Shown here piece after piece: positions 33,640-46,150 of a DNA stretch of 64,000 bases. Both the position numbers and the translations under genes were made by a program. Origin of the DNA: Trichoplusia ni (taxonomy: Eukaryota; Arthropoda; Insecta; Lepidoptera; Noctuidae); the NCBI RefSeq assembly GCF_003590095.1, contig NC_039488.1:11904001-11968000 (forward strand), given 5' to 3'. Each line of letters starts with the position of its first letter. Position 1 is the stretch's first letter. The notes beneath the pieces were generated by a model. The model worked only from the letters and a program-made list of their open reading frames with translations, was not told the origin of the DNA and did no database searches.

Positions 33640-35389
33640 AAAAAACAGAAATAATCTTCATCAGTTTTGGTACCGGACCCTAATTATCAAGAAGGTGGCT
33701 TTATTGAATCCTCTAGCTTAATGCTTACTGGCGTATATATTTGTCTTGTTTACTCATTTTGGGTTAAAATATATTATTTGCTAAACCATGTGCTGTCTGA
33801 TTCATTAAGAAGCATCCACAGAAACGACATCTAGTACCAAAAAAAGACTTTGTAAGAGAAAGGCAACATTATCAAAACCACGACCAACAGATTACTGTAA
33901 AACACTTCAATATGCATACTCCGTCATCCTATATTTTTACCTAATGGAGAAAAGTGGTGCGTTGTTAACATCTGCCTGAATTGCTAATTATACATGACGA
34001 CTGATGACGACTGTAGCTACTCCATCAAGAGTGTAACGGATAATGTCATAAATATCAAGTTTTTGTTAAGATTTACAATATTTTGTTATTAGAGAAGAGA
34101 ACTTGTAGTTAAGCCCTAATCTTGATCAATCGACTTTGCCTATGACGGTTCATAACTGGACATAGTTCCGCAAAGTTCCAAGACAACATCCTGTCTTCTA
34201 TCTTCCGCATTGACTCTGAGTCAGCTTCCAGTTCTGTTTTCAGTTATCATGAGTCCTACGCTATGTTTACCGATTCGTAGACTCTACTCAAGTCTTTCTA
34301 TAAGACGTAAAACGCAGCTAAACAAAAGCTCTTCCATTTGCCGGTGATTCTGTGATAAAAATAATTCTTAAAACAAAGTAAACAGTTTTCTTGTTTGTCA
34401 GTAAAGTTTGCACAGCTTGAATGAAGTTGATTCAAAATTCAATTCACATTCAAAAACATTGCTAATAATGTATAAAGAGTCTCGGATACTTGTTTCTAGG
34501 AATTTTTGGTTAAGGAGTCGGTGTGTTTGGCAAACATTGATGTTGAATAATATTCTAGGAAACACAATACACGTAGTGTTCTTGATGTTCGTTAAGTTAA
34601 TAAATAGTCAGTTTTAGTCTAGTGACTTGCGTGTTTTAAAATAGGCTACTAAAAGGGATACCGGCTCATAATTCAGAGGTTTAAGTAGGTACTTGCTGTA
34701 ATATATTTTGTTCCATAAATTAGGTGAGCCAATAACAGATAACAAATCAACAACACTCATTGGGTTGTTTACGACTAAATGTTATTTAAATCATTAGAAG
34801 ATTTGACAACGAATCAAATATGAGGTTGAGATGTTCACATTTTTGAACGTTTTAAATAAGGTTGTTTTGTGATCAATTGTTTGCCAATACCACAAAACTA
34901 AATTACACAACAATAAATTCACACGCCTAGTATTAGTTGTAAATATCCGTCGCACTACGATTCATTTATGAATCTGGAATGCAATAAGCCCAATCCTTCT
35001 TGAAATAAGGTTTTAATAGGAGAACACAGTCATGAACTGCCTGTTAGAGTCGCGCAAAACAGTTGCGTGTTTTTATTCGGCAAGAGTCCGTCATATATAG
35101 TACAAGAATCCAACAATATACTGAAAAAGTAAAGTTATGAATTAGGTAGTCTGAACATTTTTTTATCCTTTGTCCATGCCATAGAAATTATGACAACGAT
35201 GTACAACATAGCATAGCAGTACAACTGACTTCAAAGTGATTTGACTAGCTTTAACTTGCGCAAATTTTGAAACAGTTGGTGTTAGGTTATTCGTTTGTAA
35301 TACCATCACTTTGGATTGAGTTACATTTCATTCATTACTAAGATTAATAAGTATAACTATTACGATACATTTATGTAACAAGCGGACAA

Positions 35390-35700
35390 TCCTACTACTA
35401 TTATAAAGGCGAAAGTTGGTAAGTATGGATGTATGGATGTTTGTTACTCTCTCACGTAAAAACTACTGAATGGATTTGAATGAAACTTTACCACAATATA
35501 GCTTATACATCAGAATAACACATAGGCTACAATTTTTGAGGTTTCTAATGTGAGGTCGTAAAAAAACACATTTTTTGCGCTTACATTGCAAACGCTGACT
35601 GAATCTTACAAGATAGATAAAACGCAGATAGATAGAAGGCAGGTATAAATTATAACTTATATCTTCTAACCACGCGGACGAAGTCGCGGGCAACAGCTAG
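35390..35700 (+). mobile_element. Helitron-like non-autonomous element (copy 2)
   Basis: Counterpart of 22721-23031, with identical TC and CTAG ends. Confidence 0.75.
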
Positions 35701-36806
35701 TTCATAATATATGCCGGTCTAAAATATCGCACTGAGGTATAAAACCTCTTTTCAGATAAAGAAGAATTGAATATTGATCATCGACATTCCTCACTCGCGG
35801 TTAGACCATCTTAGATATTGATCGGCAGGAAGTATCTTGTGGTTCCGAGTTTAAATTAAATTACCTAATTCTAAAAAATGAATATGATTTAATAAAAACT
35901 GAAGGATATACGTGGCTTCAATATAAACACAAACCTTGATTGAATACACTACACTTTACACTATATTTTCAGATTTTAGAACTAATGCAACGTAGACATT
36001 TTAATGGTCATACTTTTTTAAATGGTTTAAAAGTAAGTGAAACCCTTGACTCTTGGCACGGACGACTGGTAAATTGGGGGTTTTCCCCCTAAAATTTCGA
36101 AAAAGTTTTTCACCAGATGATGACACAACCAAATTTAAACTGTATCACATGAACTTCTGCCGCAGTTTAAATAATATTTATTTTTACTATAAGTACGAGA
36201 TTTACACTAGAATCAACCTACAGTACCTACAAATCTGTGTTCTAATGTATCTATTTAAACAAATAAAGCTGTCATTATAAATGACTCAATACTTTCAATC
36301 TTGACACGTCGCACAAGAGATACGGGGTTATATCGACTTTATCAGTCGAGCGATGAAGGTGATATGGTCCAGATGATGTTGTTAAGATACAGCACGTATA
36401 TCATAGCTGTGACAAGTGACAGCCGGGTATATGACTCGAAATAGCTCGATTTCTGATTTGATTATGATATTTTGGTTGAGGATGGGGTTTCAACAGGATT
36501 ATTACTATTACTCGTAGGTATAGAAGAGAAAATTTATTTCATATTGTAGAAACCAACTATTTTTGTTTTGAAATATGGATTTTCGTGGGAATATGGGAAT
36601 TCCATATCCATATTTTTAGTCTTGATTTCAACGAATAAAATGAGGTAGAATAGCAAGATTAGACATGGTTTGAAAAAAAGTTCAGTACAAGGAGTATCGA
36701 CATGACTGCCAATAATAATTAAAACGTCAAAGAATGGACGTCAAACTTGTGTTGTGCATATTGAGCAATGATTATAATATTCTACAATACATTTCCTATA
36801 AATGAG

Positions 36807-36864
36807 ATGTCGGATGGAGAGGGAGAACCGCGGACTAGTGTAGAAAAGGAGAGTGAGGAATCAT
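36807..36864 (+). CDS. Putative first coding exon of gene C
   Basis: ATG at 36807 opens MSDGEGEPRTSVEKESEES and ends one base into a codon at a good donor (GTGAGT at 36865). An earlier ATG at 36802 in another frame stops after 13 codons. The key support is that the leftover T joins the acceptor at 48936 in frame (TTG AAA ATG GGT). The peptide is acidic, hydrophilic and without a signal sequence, like a cytosolic N-terminus. I do not recognise the protein. Confidence 0.6.
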
Positions 36865-37440
36865 GTGAGTTTCAGTATTTTGTGTCTTAATGTTATATGC
36901 TTAAAGTAGATTTTTCTAAGATATCTGTATGTGTAGGGCGAGTTCTAAACAATGATGTTGGTCTCTCGTTTCGACTTCTGCTTGTAAGTCTACGCAGCTG
37001 AGCCTTGTTTTTGATTCGCCTTCAAATAACTGAACTACTTACGACAATTCTATTGTATCTGCATTCCCAAATGTACATTTCACCTAACATATCCCTAATG
37101 GATGGACGTTTAAACATATCAATAGATATAGATCTTTGACATAATATAGGTACATGGTAAATATAACTTGTCTCTAGGATTCGCCTTCTACATAGAATAC
37201 TGGCTACGCCCTTATTTGCTGATAACACAAAAAAAATATTTAAACCGATCAAATAGTTATATGATACGAGACCATATAATAGCCTGTACCTAATACATTC
37301 GACCATTGAGACTCGCATGTTACCAGCTATAGGAATTGATGGTCGTGTGCGAATGAAAAACATATGTAAGAACAATTAGGATCAAGAAAAAAAAATGAAA
37401 ATTAAGTAAATGTTTCGGAGAAGTTTAAACAACAGGAGAT

Positions 37441-37654
37441 ATTATTTGGTAAATGATGTAACGGTTTAGTCACGCGTAATTATATTCACTAGTTTCGGAC
37501 TTTCGGACCCAACCGGAGTCCTTAATCATGAGTTCGACTCGCGATCCCGCCGCGTCTGCTCATGATTAAGGACTCCGGTTGGGTCCGAAACTAGTCGGGC
37601 TACCCCGATAAATACGCGTGAGTAGGTAAACCGTTAGGTACATCATTTAATAAT
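37441..37654. repeat. Long palindromic (snapback) MITE-like element
   Basis: Outer inverted ends: TAAATGATGTAACGGTTTAG..CACGCGTA on the left against a right end whose reverse complement is TTAAATGATGTACCTAACGG, then TTTACCTACTCACGCGTA. Inner arms are 32 bp and perfectly complementary (37501-37532 and 37559-37590) around a 26 nt loop with GCGATCCCGCCGCG. The whole unit could fold into one hairpin. It encodes no protein. A degenerate relative is at 43801-43930. Confidence 0.8.
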
Positions 37655-39359
37655 GAATAGTTACTATCAAAAACAGGAGATATACTAGAATTACATGATA
37701 TCGTCTTGTAAGTAAAAATCAAAACATGAATTAATTAATTTAATATTGTCAACTAAGCAGCTCTTTTTGAACGTCATTATAAACAAAAAGACGGCTCCCC
37801 TTCCATCCCATAAACGGTTTACAATAATTCAGTTAAAAATAAACATAATTATGACTCAAGACAAATTTAAGCAGTATGACAAATAGTTATATTTGTGATA
37901 AAAACTAAAAGGTTTAAATAAAAACCTACTTACGAGTAAAATTGTGTGAATCATGAAGAAGATGACTCACTAGTCAGACAATATTCTTTAACAAGGACCT
38001 GCATGCGCTTGCGCAGGTACAAAATGGCGATTCTTTGAGTAATTGGACGCTATTGTTCTGTCTATTTTCATTTTCGTTATTTAGTTAGTTTAAATGAATT
38101 ATCTTGTTTCGCAAAATGCTTTTTTGTTGCGAATATTTGTAGTCTTAATTATAAGCATTGTTTTGCAAATCTTAGCAATGTGGTAGAGATTTGATCGTTC
38201 AGACTTTATGTACAGGAGACTCCTGATATTAAAATAACAAGCAGTAACGTGTTAAGTTAATAGATGATTTGTGCAGTGAGACAGTTCATTCAATGTCTTT
38301 TCCTTTTTTTCCATGATTCTTTTAGGGCTACGATTGTACTCTTAAAGATAACTTGCCAAAGAGATTATGAAGATAAAAGTTAGGTAATACCATAGATACA
38401 TCTTCAAGTAATTTATTGTTAATGAGGAAATACAAAACAAAAATCACTCACGTTGTTTACGCTGGTAAACATAGCAGCTTGGAATCCTGGAGTTTTAACT
38501 ATATCATTCAATTGATCAGAAAAACACAAATTTATATGCCAGTAATGTCTTTTGTACAGTTCAAACAAACACTTCGTACACCATTATTTTATCTATAAAG
38601 CAAAGCCTTTTTATCTATACGCTGATTATTATTAACACAAATGTTTTTGTATGTAGGTGGCTAATTGTATAGTTCCTCTTGTACTTATACACATCGTGAA
38701 AACGTTAGCTTAATACTGCTACAAACTACAAAACATCATCTATCACGTTCCATGAAGTTCTATTTGAAACTGGTAAAATTTTATTGCACCGTATCAAAAT
38801 CAGGGACCATAGTATCTTAAGAAGTGCAACAGATAATTATAATCTTGCACTCAAATGCGTTATTTTAAGGCTTGGTATGTTAAGGAGATCGGAACCTAAA
38901 CGCGAGTGTATCAAAACTGCTCACTAGACCTAATTGTAGCCAATATGTCACAACATTAACTGTCACATCAAATATGATAAGAAAAGTACAATGTATGATG
39001 AATGAACAAAAACTTGCTTTTGAAGTCACAATCATCACGCATGAGCAGTCAACGTTTGTACCACAGTCCCACGCGCTGACTCCACGCCAGAACCATTCAA
39101 GAGTTTGATGATTTCCAAAGTATTGATAACATTGATCTCTCAGCAATGAGATGTGAGCTTAATTCGATAAGATTGTTCCGACAGTATCCACACAGAGGCT
39201 GCGTGTGAATAACATTCTTTAAATAAACCCGTACCTATCTGTAAAATCTTGTAGTCAAGGCTGTTTGTGATCACACCTTTTTTGATCAAAGTGCGTTGAA
39301 AAATGGTAATTTTTTGGCGTTTCTATGAGCGATGTGAATGGAGCCATTATTTTTTGTTA

Positions 39360-39540
39360 GTGTTGGGAATTCGCATGGACACCCACCTCCAGCGGGGAGG
39401 AAGCTGGAAGTGTCAGACTCTTACTGACTAAACCTGAACCGCCGTACAGCGTCCCCCACATTTAGTCGGTGCGTGGCAATGCATGGCAATCAATAGGTAC
39501 CGACTGCGGGTATTTGAATGGAGTCTGGGCAGTAAAAATA
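39360..39540 (+). repeat. Dispersed repeat fragment, related to 47520-47690
   Basis: Shares GTGTCAGACTCTTA-TGACTA and a following stretch that includes CGTACAGCGTC / CATACAACGCTTC with 47520-47690. Similar CAGACTCTTACTGACTA repeats are widespread in moth genomes. Class not determined. Confidence 0.5.
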
Positions 39541-40076
39541 CAAACGCTTTTAAACGCCAGAGTCTAATGTAAATTTCAACCCATGCATGCCAAATCCAAT
39601 CGTTAAAAAACAAACATAATGATGAGAAGTTATCCAACTTTGAAATCAGCCCTTTACTATAAAATGCTAAGGTTACCATTGTACGTACTCATACTGATTA
39701 ACAATTAACCTAACGAGCATAATTACTTAGGAGTATCAATTGGTCTTGAGTTTCTATATTACTGATCGCACGCAATATTTATTCTAGATCGTAATTTATA
39801 ATAAGATGCTTGAGCAAGTGTAGATAAAAATAAAACGAGTTTAATATCAGTTTCACTTAATACTTACGTAGTTACAAATGCCTCGTTTGACTAGTCATAA
39901 GTGGAGCATACAATTTCAATAGGATTTCATCAAAATATAATTCTCTGTTATGATAGAGGGCGTTGCATAAGTTTTCTTGTTTACTTACTTGGGTTACTAA
40001 ATTATTTTTGTGAAAAAATGAGGCGAACTAATTTAATACTATTCACATAAACTTACAAAGACTTACTGTCATCTTC

Positions 40077-40135
40077 CATGAGACGAATGTAATGTAGAAG
40101 CAATAGAAGCATTACATTCGTTTTCAAACTCATAG
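40077..40135. other. Imperfect hairpin
   Basis: ACGAATGTAATG (40083-40094) and CATTACATTCGT (40110-40121) are perfectly complementary around a 15 nt loop. ATGAG and CTCAT extend the stem beyond a one-sided 7 nt bulge. Too short and unevenly bulged to call a microRNA precursor. Confidence 0.4.
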
Positions 40136-42552
40136 CCTGAGTAAGCGTAGCCTTTATTGTTCCTTCTACCCTTTCCGTCTCTTTCATCTTTACCTGGGTG
40201 CTATTTTTAGTATTGAAATTTTTGAAAAGATAGTATACTTTCGCTGTTGAAAAAAAAACGACTCCAGCTGGCACTGAGGAATTAAATCCTTGTGTCTGTG
40301 GGCTTACAAATCATCAATTCATATGAAAAAAGATTTCCAGACTCTAAAAGTAATAGTTTTTCATGCTAACGCTTGTCCTACACTGGGATAGAAATCACGA
40401 CCGGTAGCGGACAGTGGATTTTTGGCGTGTTGACCTTAATCCCTCAACTACCGCGCAGTGATCAATCCAGTCTTTCCTTGCATTATCATCAAATGCCAGT
40501 TTCAAACAATAAGTCAGTTAATTGTGTACAGATGATTGCACGCACAAACAGTGCAGCTAGAATCAAGATATCGTATCTTTACAACGGGCTCAACTTGAAC
40601 AGCTCTATCAACATTCTAATCTGCCTCTTAACAATCCATTGTATTGGCAGGATTATGTGAATTGTGTTTAAAGAAATTATGGACAGTTCTACTGATTTTT
40701 GTATTACGTCAGTGTCATAAATTGGTGCTAATTGGTTTTAGCCACAATATTAGTTTGGTTAGCTTGAATTTTGCGGAGCAAAATGTTGTACTCATTTTTT
40801 TCTTTGTAACAGGCTTGTTTTTACCTACCCACAAAGAGAGAGTTCAACGACTAATGCTGCCGTAGGCCTCCAGATGATCTGGACGTTAGTTATAATAAAC
40901 GGTGACTTCCACGGACACAGAATTGGAAAGAAATATGATTTTTGAAAGAATTAAGATAGAGGCTTATTAGATACGATAGAATCGTATCGCAGAAACGTCG
41001 TCTTAATGTTATGTAGTGTTGCTAAGCGCCATACGATGTTGAGTTACATCTTTTTATCTGCTATCTAATGCTGATAAAACATACTAAATCTTAAGGAATA
41101 AATTTTAGCATAGATTTCAAGTGCTTATTCATATTATTACACAATATATTTGTGGTCTTAATTTTAAATGAACTAGAAAAATAATTCTATTTTCACTAGT
41201 TAATTTAAAAAATATTCCATTTAGGAAATAAACGTTACATATAAATATAGGTTTATAGGACTTTAAAAATGAAACTTAACCCAAGTACACTTTTTATAAA
41301 ACCCAGAAGCAAGGACATAGCTTTGCAAGCACATGTGACTTAAATTTTGTAACTTCTATAAATTTAGCGATTGATCAGCATAAAAATTGTAGCAACGTCT
41401 AATCTATAAGGTAAAGGAAAACACAAAAATGCAGATCAATAATAATAAGACATTGTTTATTAAAGGTCTCTCAGTTGACGTCACTCTTTTCCCTATAATT
41501 AGCATATTATTTACCTCAACGTATGCAAATATACGATCAGCTGTCATTGCATTTAGCAACATCCTTGATTCGCATCCGTAATTTCAGCGTTTTAAAGGAA
41601 ACCGTCGCACTTATGTTGGCCTCAACGTGTGACGTAATATGCTGTGATGTAATATGCAATATTACTCTCTCTCAGACGGACTTCATGGTTACATATTCAT
41701 TTTTTTGTCCCTACCTTTTGTTTTGTTTTTTTTTTGCCCATGATACTGATAGGTTATAAATCATACTCATAGATCGTTGGATAAAAAGTGTTGCCAATTG
41801 TTTGCCCTATTTTTTGCCGTCACTTATATTTATAACTATGAATCAAATGGATTAGCCTCTGTGTTGTTTTGATATAGTCGTAATTGTATGGATTTGATGC
41901 TGCGTAGTGTCTAGTTTTTTCCTGAGGTTTTTTGATTTGTAACTGATTTAATTGACCTCCAAGCATGTATGCCGCTTGATGGCACAGGCTTGTTTGTTCT
42001 GGTTCCTTTCTTCCGAATGATAGTTTACAAAGTATAACTACTGCATTTGTTTACATGTTAAAGTGACAAAAATTTTCAATTATAATTTTTATTTTTATTA
42101 TCAGTTAAAATAGATAATGTGTTTTGATTTCCATAAAAAAGCCGTGTGAAGTTAATGTTACCGTCGTCTTAACTAATACAAGTTTATTTATTCATAGCGG
42201 TTGATTGTTGAGGAATTTCAAAATCCGAAAAAAAGGACGGGTTGTCGATGCAGAGGACGATAATTAAACCTGGTCGAATCATCACTGCAAGCAGTAACTG
42301 ACTGGAAATACGTTTTGCGTGATGATTCTGGTGTGATGGTCTACCAGAACCACTTGCAGTTGTTAAGGTGTGATTTGCCATATGATCCCTAATAGGATGA
42401 AACACCCGTTTTGAAAGATCTAATAGACGCTGTATGTCATGTAGCTCACTATGTTGTTTCCACAACTGCAATAATGTTCATTTCAAAATCTGATAACTCT
42501 TGAATGGTTTCTTGTACCAACATTTTTTACATACTTTTATTCTTTTAATTAA

Positions 42553-42743
42553 CTAGATTTTGCCCCGGGCTCACCCGCTACAAATCGAAAATGATCCAAA
42601 ATGGGACAAAAACTATCCTTTGACTTAATCCTGGTTATAATCTGTATGTGTACCAATTTTCGTCTAAATCCATTCTTGATAGAGGAATAAATATTACAAA
42701 CACATACATACAAACTTTCGCATTTATAATAGATATTAGTAGA
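42553..42743 (-). mobile_element. Helitron-like element, degenerate
   Basis: Reverse strand start TCTACTAATATCTATTATAA, end CTAG|T at 42553, with a decayed terminal hairpin (GCGGGTGAGCCCGGGGC). Part of the same Lep1-like group. Confidence 0.6.
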
Positions 42744-43191
42744 ATATTACTTCTGTTTCCACTTGCTCAGTGGTTACGTCACAGCTGAAATCCGCACCAA
42801 ATTCGATAGCTCATCAGCCGAGTGCATATGTTCACCTTAGTTGGATGACGACATGCCCCGAATGACCAATTATCTTTGAGGTTCGGATACCCGAAAACTG
42901 GTTCTTCGTTGCCATTTCGGAATGCTTGCAAACAATTCAGTTTTTTAGGTTTTTAAAACTTGGGGTACGCCATTAAAAATTCGAACGAATTTTGTTTCGA
43001 AAGTGTTCTTTTTCATTTGTTTTAAGTTTGGGTTTTTGATTTTCGGTTTTATATTTGCTTTGTTTTTTTTGTTGTTTTTATGTTCTGGTATAATAAAGAG
43101 AAATTAAACAAAGCTTAGCTGAAAAGAAAGTTGAGTGTAAAGCTGAATACATGCAATTTTCTAACTTTATACTTAAGATCTTATTAAGTTA

Positions 43192-43439
43192 CTAGCTGTT
43201 GCCCGCGACTTCGTCCCCGGGTAGAAGAAATAAGTTATGATTCATACCTGCCATTTTTGTTTTCACACTTTCCTTTGTACCTTCGCTCCTATTAGTCGCA
43301 GCGTGATGGTTTACAGCCTAAAGCCTTCCTCAATTAATGGTCTATTCAACACAAAAAGATTTTTTCAATTTGGACCAGTAGTTCCTGAGATTAGCGCGTT
43401 CAAACAAACAAACTCTTTAGCTTTATATATTAGTATAGA
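43192..43439 (-). mobile_element. Helitron-like element
   Basis: Reverse strand runs from A|TCTATACTAATATATAAAG to GGCAACAGCTAG|T, with ACGAAGTCGCGGGC before the end. About 80-90% alike by eye to 44094-44345, in opposite orientation. The + frame at 43237-43485 is a shadow. Confidence 0.72.
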
Positions 43440-43800
43440 TATAGATTACTTAGGTACTTTATGTTTTCCTATGGGTCAAAGTTAGTTCCTTTGAACTCTC
43501 CGTCTTTTATATACATACATATATCTATTGAACATTCATTAATGTGCAGAAGTAAATGAAGTAATAAATTTACTCTGTCTTAGAAGTACATTGTATGTTG
43601 ATAACATTTATGAGAATAAAGCGCTTCGACAAATAAGTGATTTCATACTTTAGGATCCAGTAAATATACTTACAAAATATGTAACGTCGGTACGTTTGTA
43701 TCTTGTTTATTAGAATGAAGAAAATATACCAACGTCTCTTGGATAGTAAGTGCTGTTTCAGTTGCGGATATCTCTAGTTCACAACTCAATTGGAATAATT

Positions 43801-43930
43801 ATTAAATGATGTAACTGTTTACTCACGCGTATTTATCGGGTTAAATAATCATGAAGACTCTCCTCGCGATCCCGCCGCGTATGTTCATGATTAAGCTCTC
43901 CTCATTCTGACGATACTATCAAAATTGGAA
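43801..43930. repeat. Degenerate relative of the palindromic element
   Basis: Starts TTAAATGATGTAACTGTTTA and CTCACGCGTATTTATCGGG, then short arms (AATCATGAA / TTCATGATT, GACTCTCCTC / GCTCTCCTC) around a loop with CGCGATCCCGCCGCGT. The loop core is shared with 37441-37654; the right terminal repeat is missing. Confidence 0.65.
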
Positions 43931-44093
43931 TAATGTTACTTTAAGTTTTTTGTGATTCAATGAATTTCAATGCATAAAAAACAACTTTTGGTTGTACCCA
44001 CAGCGGACTTCGCCTTGAACTATCATATCTCGGAATGATCATGGGAATCGGCAGAAATTAAAAATTGACCAAAAAAGTCGCGGTATTTTCTAG

Positions 44094-44345
44094 TCTATAA
44101 CTATACTGATATATAAAGCTGAAGATTTTGTTTGTTTGTTTGAACGCGCTAATCTCAGGAACTACTGGTCCAAATTGAAAAATTCTTTTTGTGTTGAATA
44201 GACCATTCATCAAGGAAGGCTATAAACCATCACGCTGCGACTAATAGGAGCGAAGATACAATGGAAAATCTGAAAAAAACAGGGCAGGTATAAATCATAA
44301 CTCATATCTTCTACCCACGGGGACGAAGTCGCGGGCAACAGCTAG
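44094..44345 (+). mobile_element. Helitron-like element
   Basis: Forward copy of the 43192-43439 family: GATATATAAAGCTGAAG near the start and GACGAAGTCGCGGGCAACAG then CTAG|T at the end. The exact 5' base is uncertain (44094-44103). Confidence 0.72.
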
Positions 44346-46019
44346 TATATAATATAACCCTATACATGATTATGAATGCAACGTACACACGTTAAGATAT
44401 AAAGTACGTACATGAGACTCAGTCACATAATTCTTCGTATATCATCGTTTGCATGTATAAGACACATCGTGGTTTATATAAATAAATCTTTTCGTAATAA
44501 TAAATAATTTATCTAATCACTTTATATTTATGTATGTTGTGTACAGGTAGTACAAGGTCAACTGTATTTGCATATATTCTTCTGTTATACATTTGTTCCG
44601 TTTTCCTGAATTTTGACGTACTCGTAGAAATAATTTTGTTTTAGTTTTTTTAGAAAAAGCAATTATTCTAAACATCTCATATCAGGGAAACGATGTCTTT
44701 CATTTCACCAGCCTTACAAAATCTTATACACAGCAATTCACCAAGCACTCTAACATACTCTACAATTTTTCTCCAAATCGAATGGTTCACCATAGCCGCC
44801 ATGTTTTTTAAAACTCGCCCATCTAAGGACACTTGGGCTGCTAAGACAAATCTAACGATACTTCAATTATGTTAATCCATTTAGCGGTTCAGGAGATATG
44901 ACGTTATAAAGACTACATACAAGATACGCGCGAAAAATGTAGTCGGGTAATTATGCAAATACTAAGCAGTCATTTTCATTAGACTGAATCGGTTTAGTAC
45001 TCGGATCGTCGGTAGTCTATTTTGTACTACTGATGATAATACCAGCTTCTTGTTGCTGCCCACGTGTGCTCAGCCTTAGACGATCGATATTCTTTATTGC
45101 ACCATATTATTTAATGTAATCTATCTCATCTATATGAGACTTGATTAGAAAGTCCAAAACAGTTAAACAAAATGTAACAGTTTAATAATATTTATAATAT
45201 CTGTACATATTTTTCTCACGCTCCTGTTGGCCAAGCGATACCTCTTAATAGGTATCTACCGAAAATACTTCGGAGTTATATCATGATAGACTTGGATACA
45301 AGAATTTGATTATTTATTCACTTATTCGGATGGCTGAACGATAGCTGAAGATGCCGTGTCCTTTAAATTATCATCTTTCGAAAATCACGTGTTCTGATTG
45401 GTGGTCAGTCTATTGGTCAAACCAATCACTGTGGTTTTTAGTAGATTCGGCGACACATCGATCTGATCAGTGTTCTGGTGTGGGTGGAATTCTTCGTCCT
45501 CATGAATTCTAATTCTGAAGATCATGTTCCTGAAAGATTTGATCCAATCAGGTTCCGTTATTTTCACGTCTCTTTTTCGCTTAGCATCAAGGATTGAGCC
45601 TGATTGGTTATTCAATACACCTCTCGCCTCTCCTCTTTCTATTCGATATCAGACCTTATTTTTCTTCTTGAAGACAACTCCTCAATTCCTTCCATAAAAA
45701 TTCCTTTTTACCATTTATGACGTTCAGCTAAGTATGTTAGTGGAACTCGAAACGTAAAATTATAAAAATGTCATGAATTTTAATCGTGACAAATAAAGAA
45801 AAAGTAAAACGCTTATCAGCACGGTAATAACGTAACAATACAATGTGATGCAACCAGCCAACGGATTTATTGAAAGAAAATTATATGACCATGAAATGTA
45901 AACAATGTGAAATTTCCTCTCTTAATGAAACAGCTGGGCTGTGATACTCATTTTTAAACCTCTGTCCAAACAAAAAGAGTTGTAATGTCATTAGGGTTCA
46001 CAGATACCATTTTTAGTCA

Positions 46020-46150
46020 ATCATTATCATCTCAGCCTATAGCTGTCCACTGCTGGACATAGGCCTCTAAATATGTTCTCCAGCGCGACCGGTTCATTGC
46101 CACCTGCATCCATCGAGAACCAGCGGTTTTCACCAGGTCGTCGGTCCAAC
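46020..46150 (-). pseudogene. LINE 3'-terminal relic
   Basis: Reverse strand reads DLVKTAGSRWMQVAMNRSRW then LEAYVQQWTAIG and a stop, followed by GATGATGATG-type tail. RWMQ..R..W..L.EAYVQQWT is the C-terminus of a very common lepidopteran LINE. Confidence 0.7.

Larger units (their letters stand above)
28499..36775 (+). repeat. 8.28 kb direct duplication, copy 2
   Basis: Matches 15829-24104 with an offset of 12669-12671. Its left edge is the LINE 5' end; its right edge runs into unique sequence at AATATTCTAC, 31 bp before the first coding exon of the downstream gene. See copy 1 for content and differences. Confidence 0.97.

Noticed and set aside
37022..37375. 117-codon - strand open frame
   Set aside because: AT-rich codon use, no motif, no splice or promoter context.
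42184..42471. 95-codon - strand open frame
   Set aside because: No recognisable domain; lies just before a Helitron-like element in an intron.
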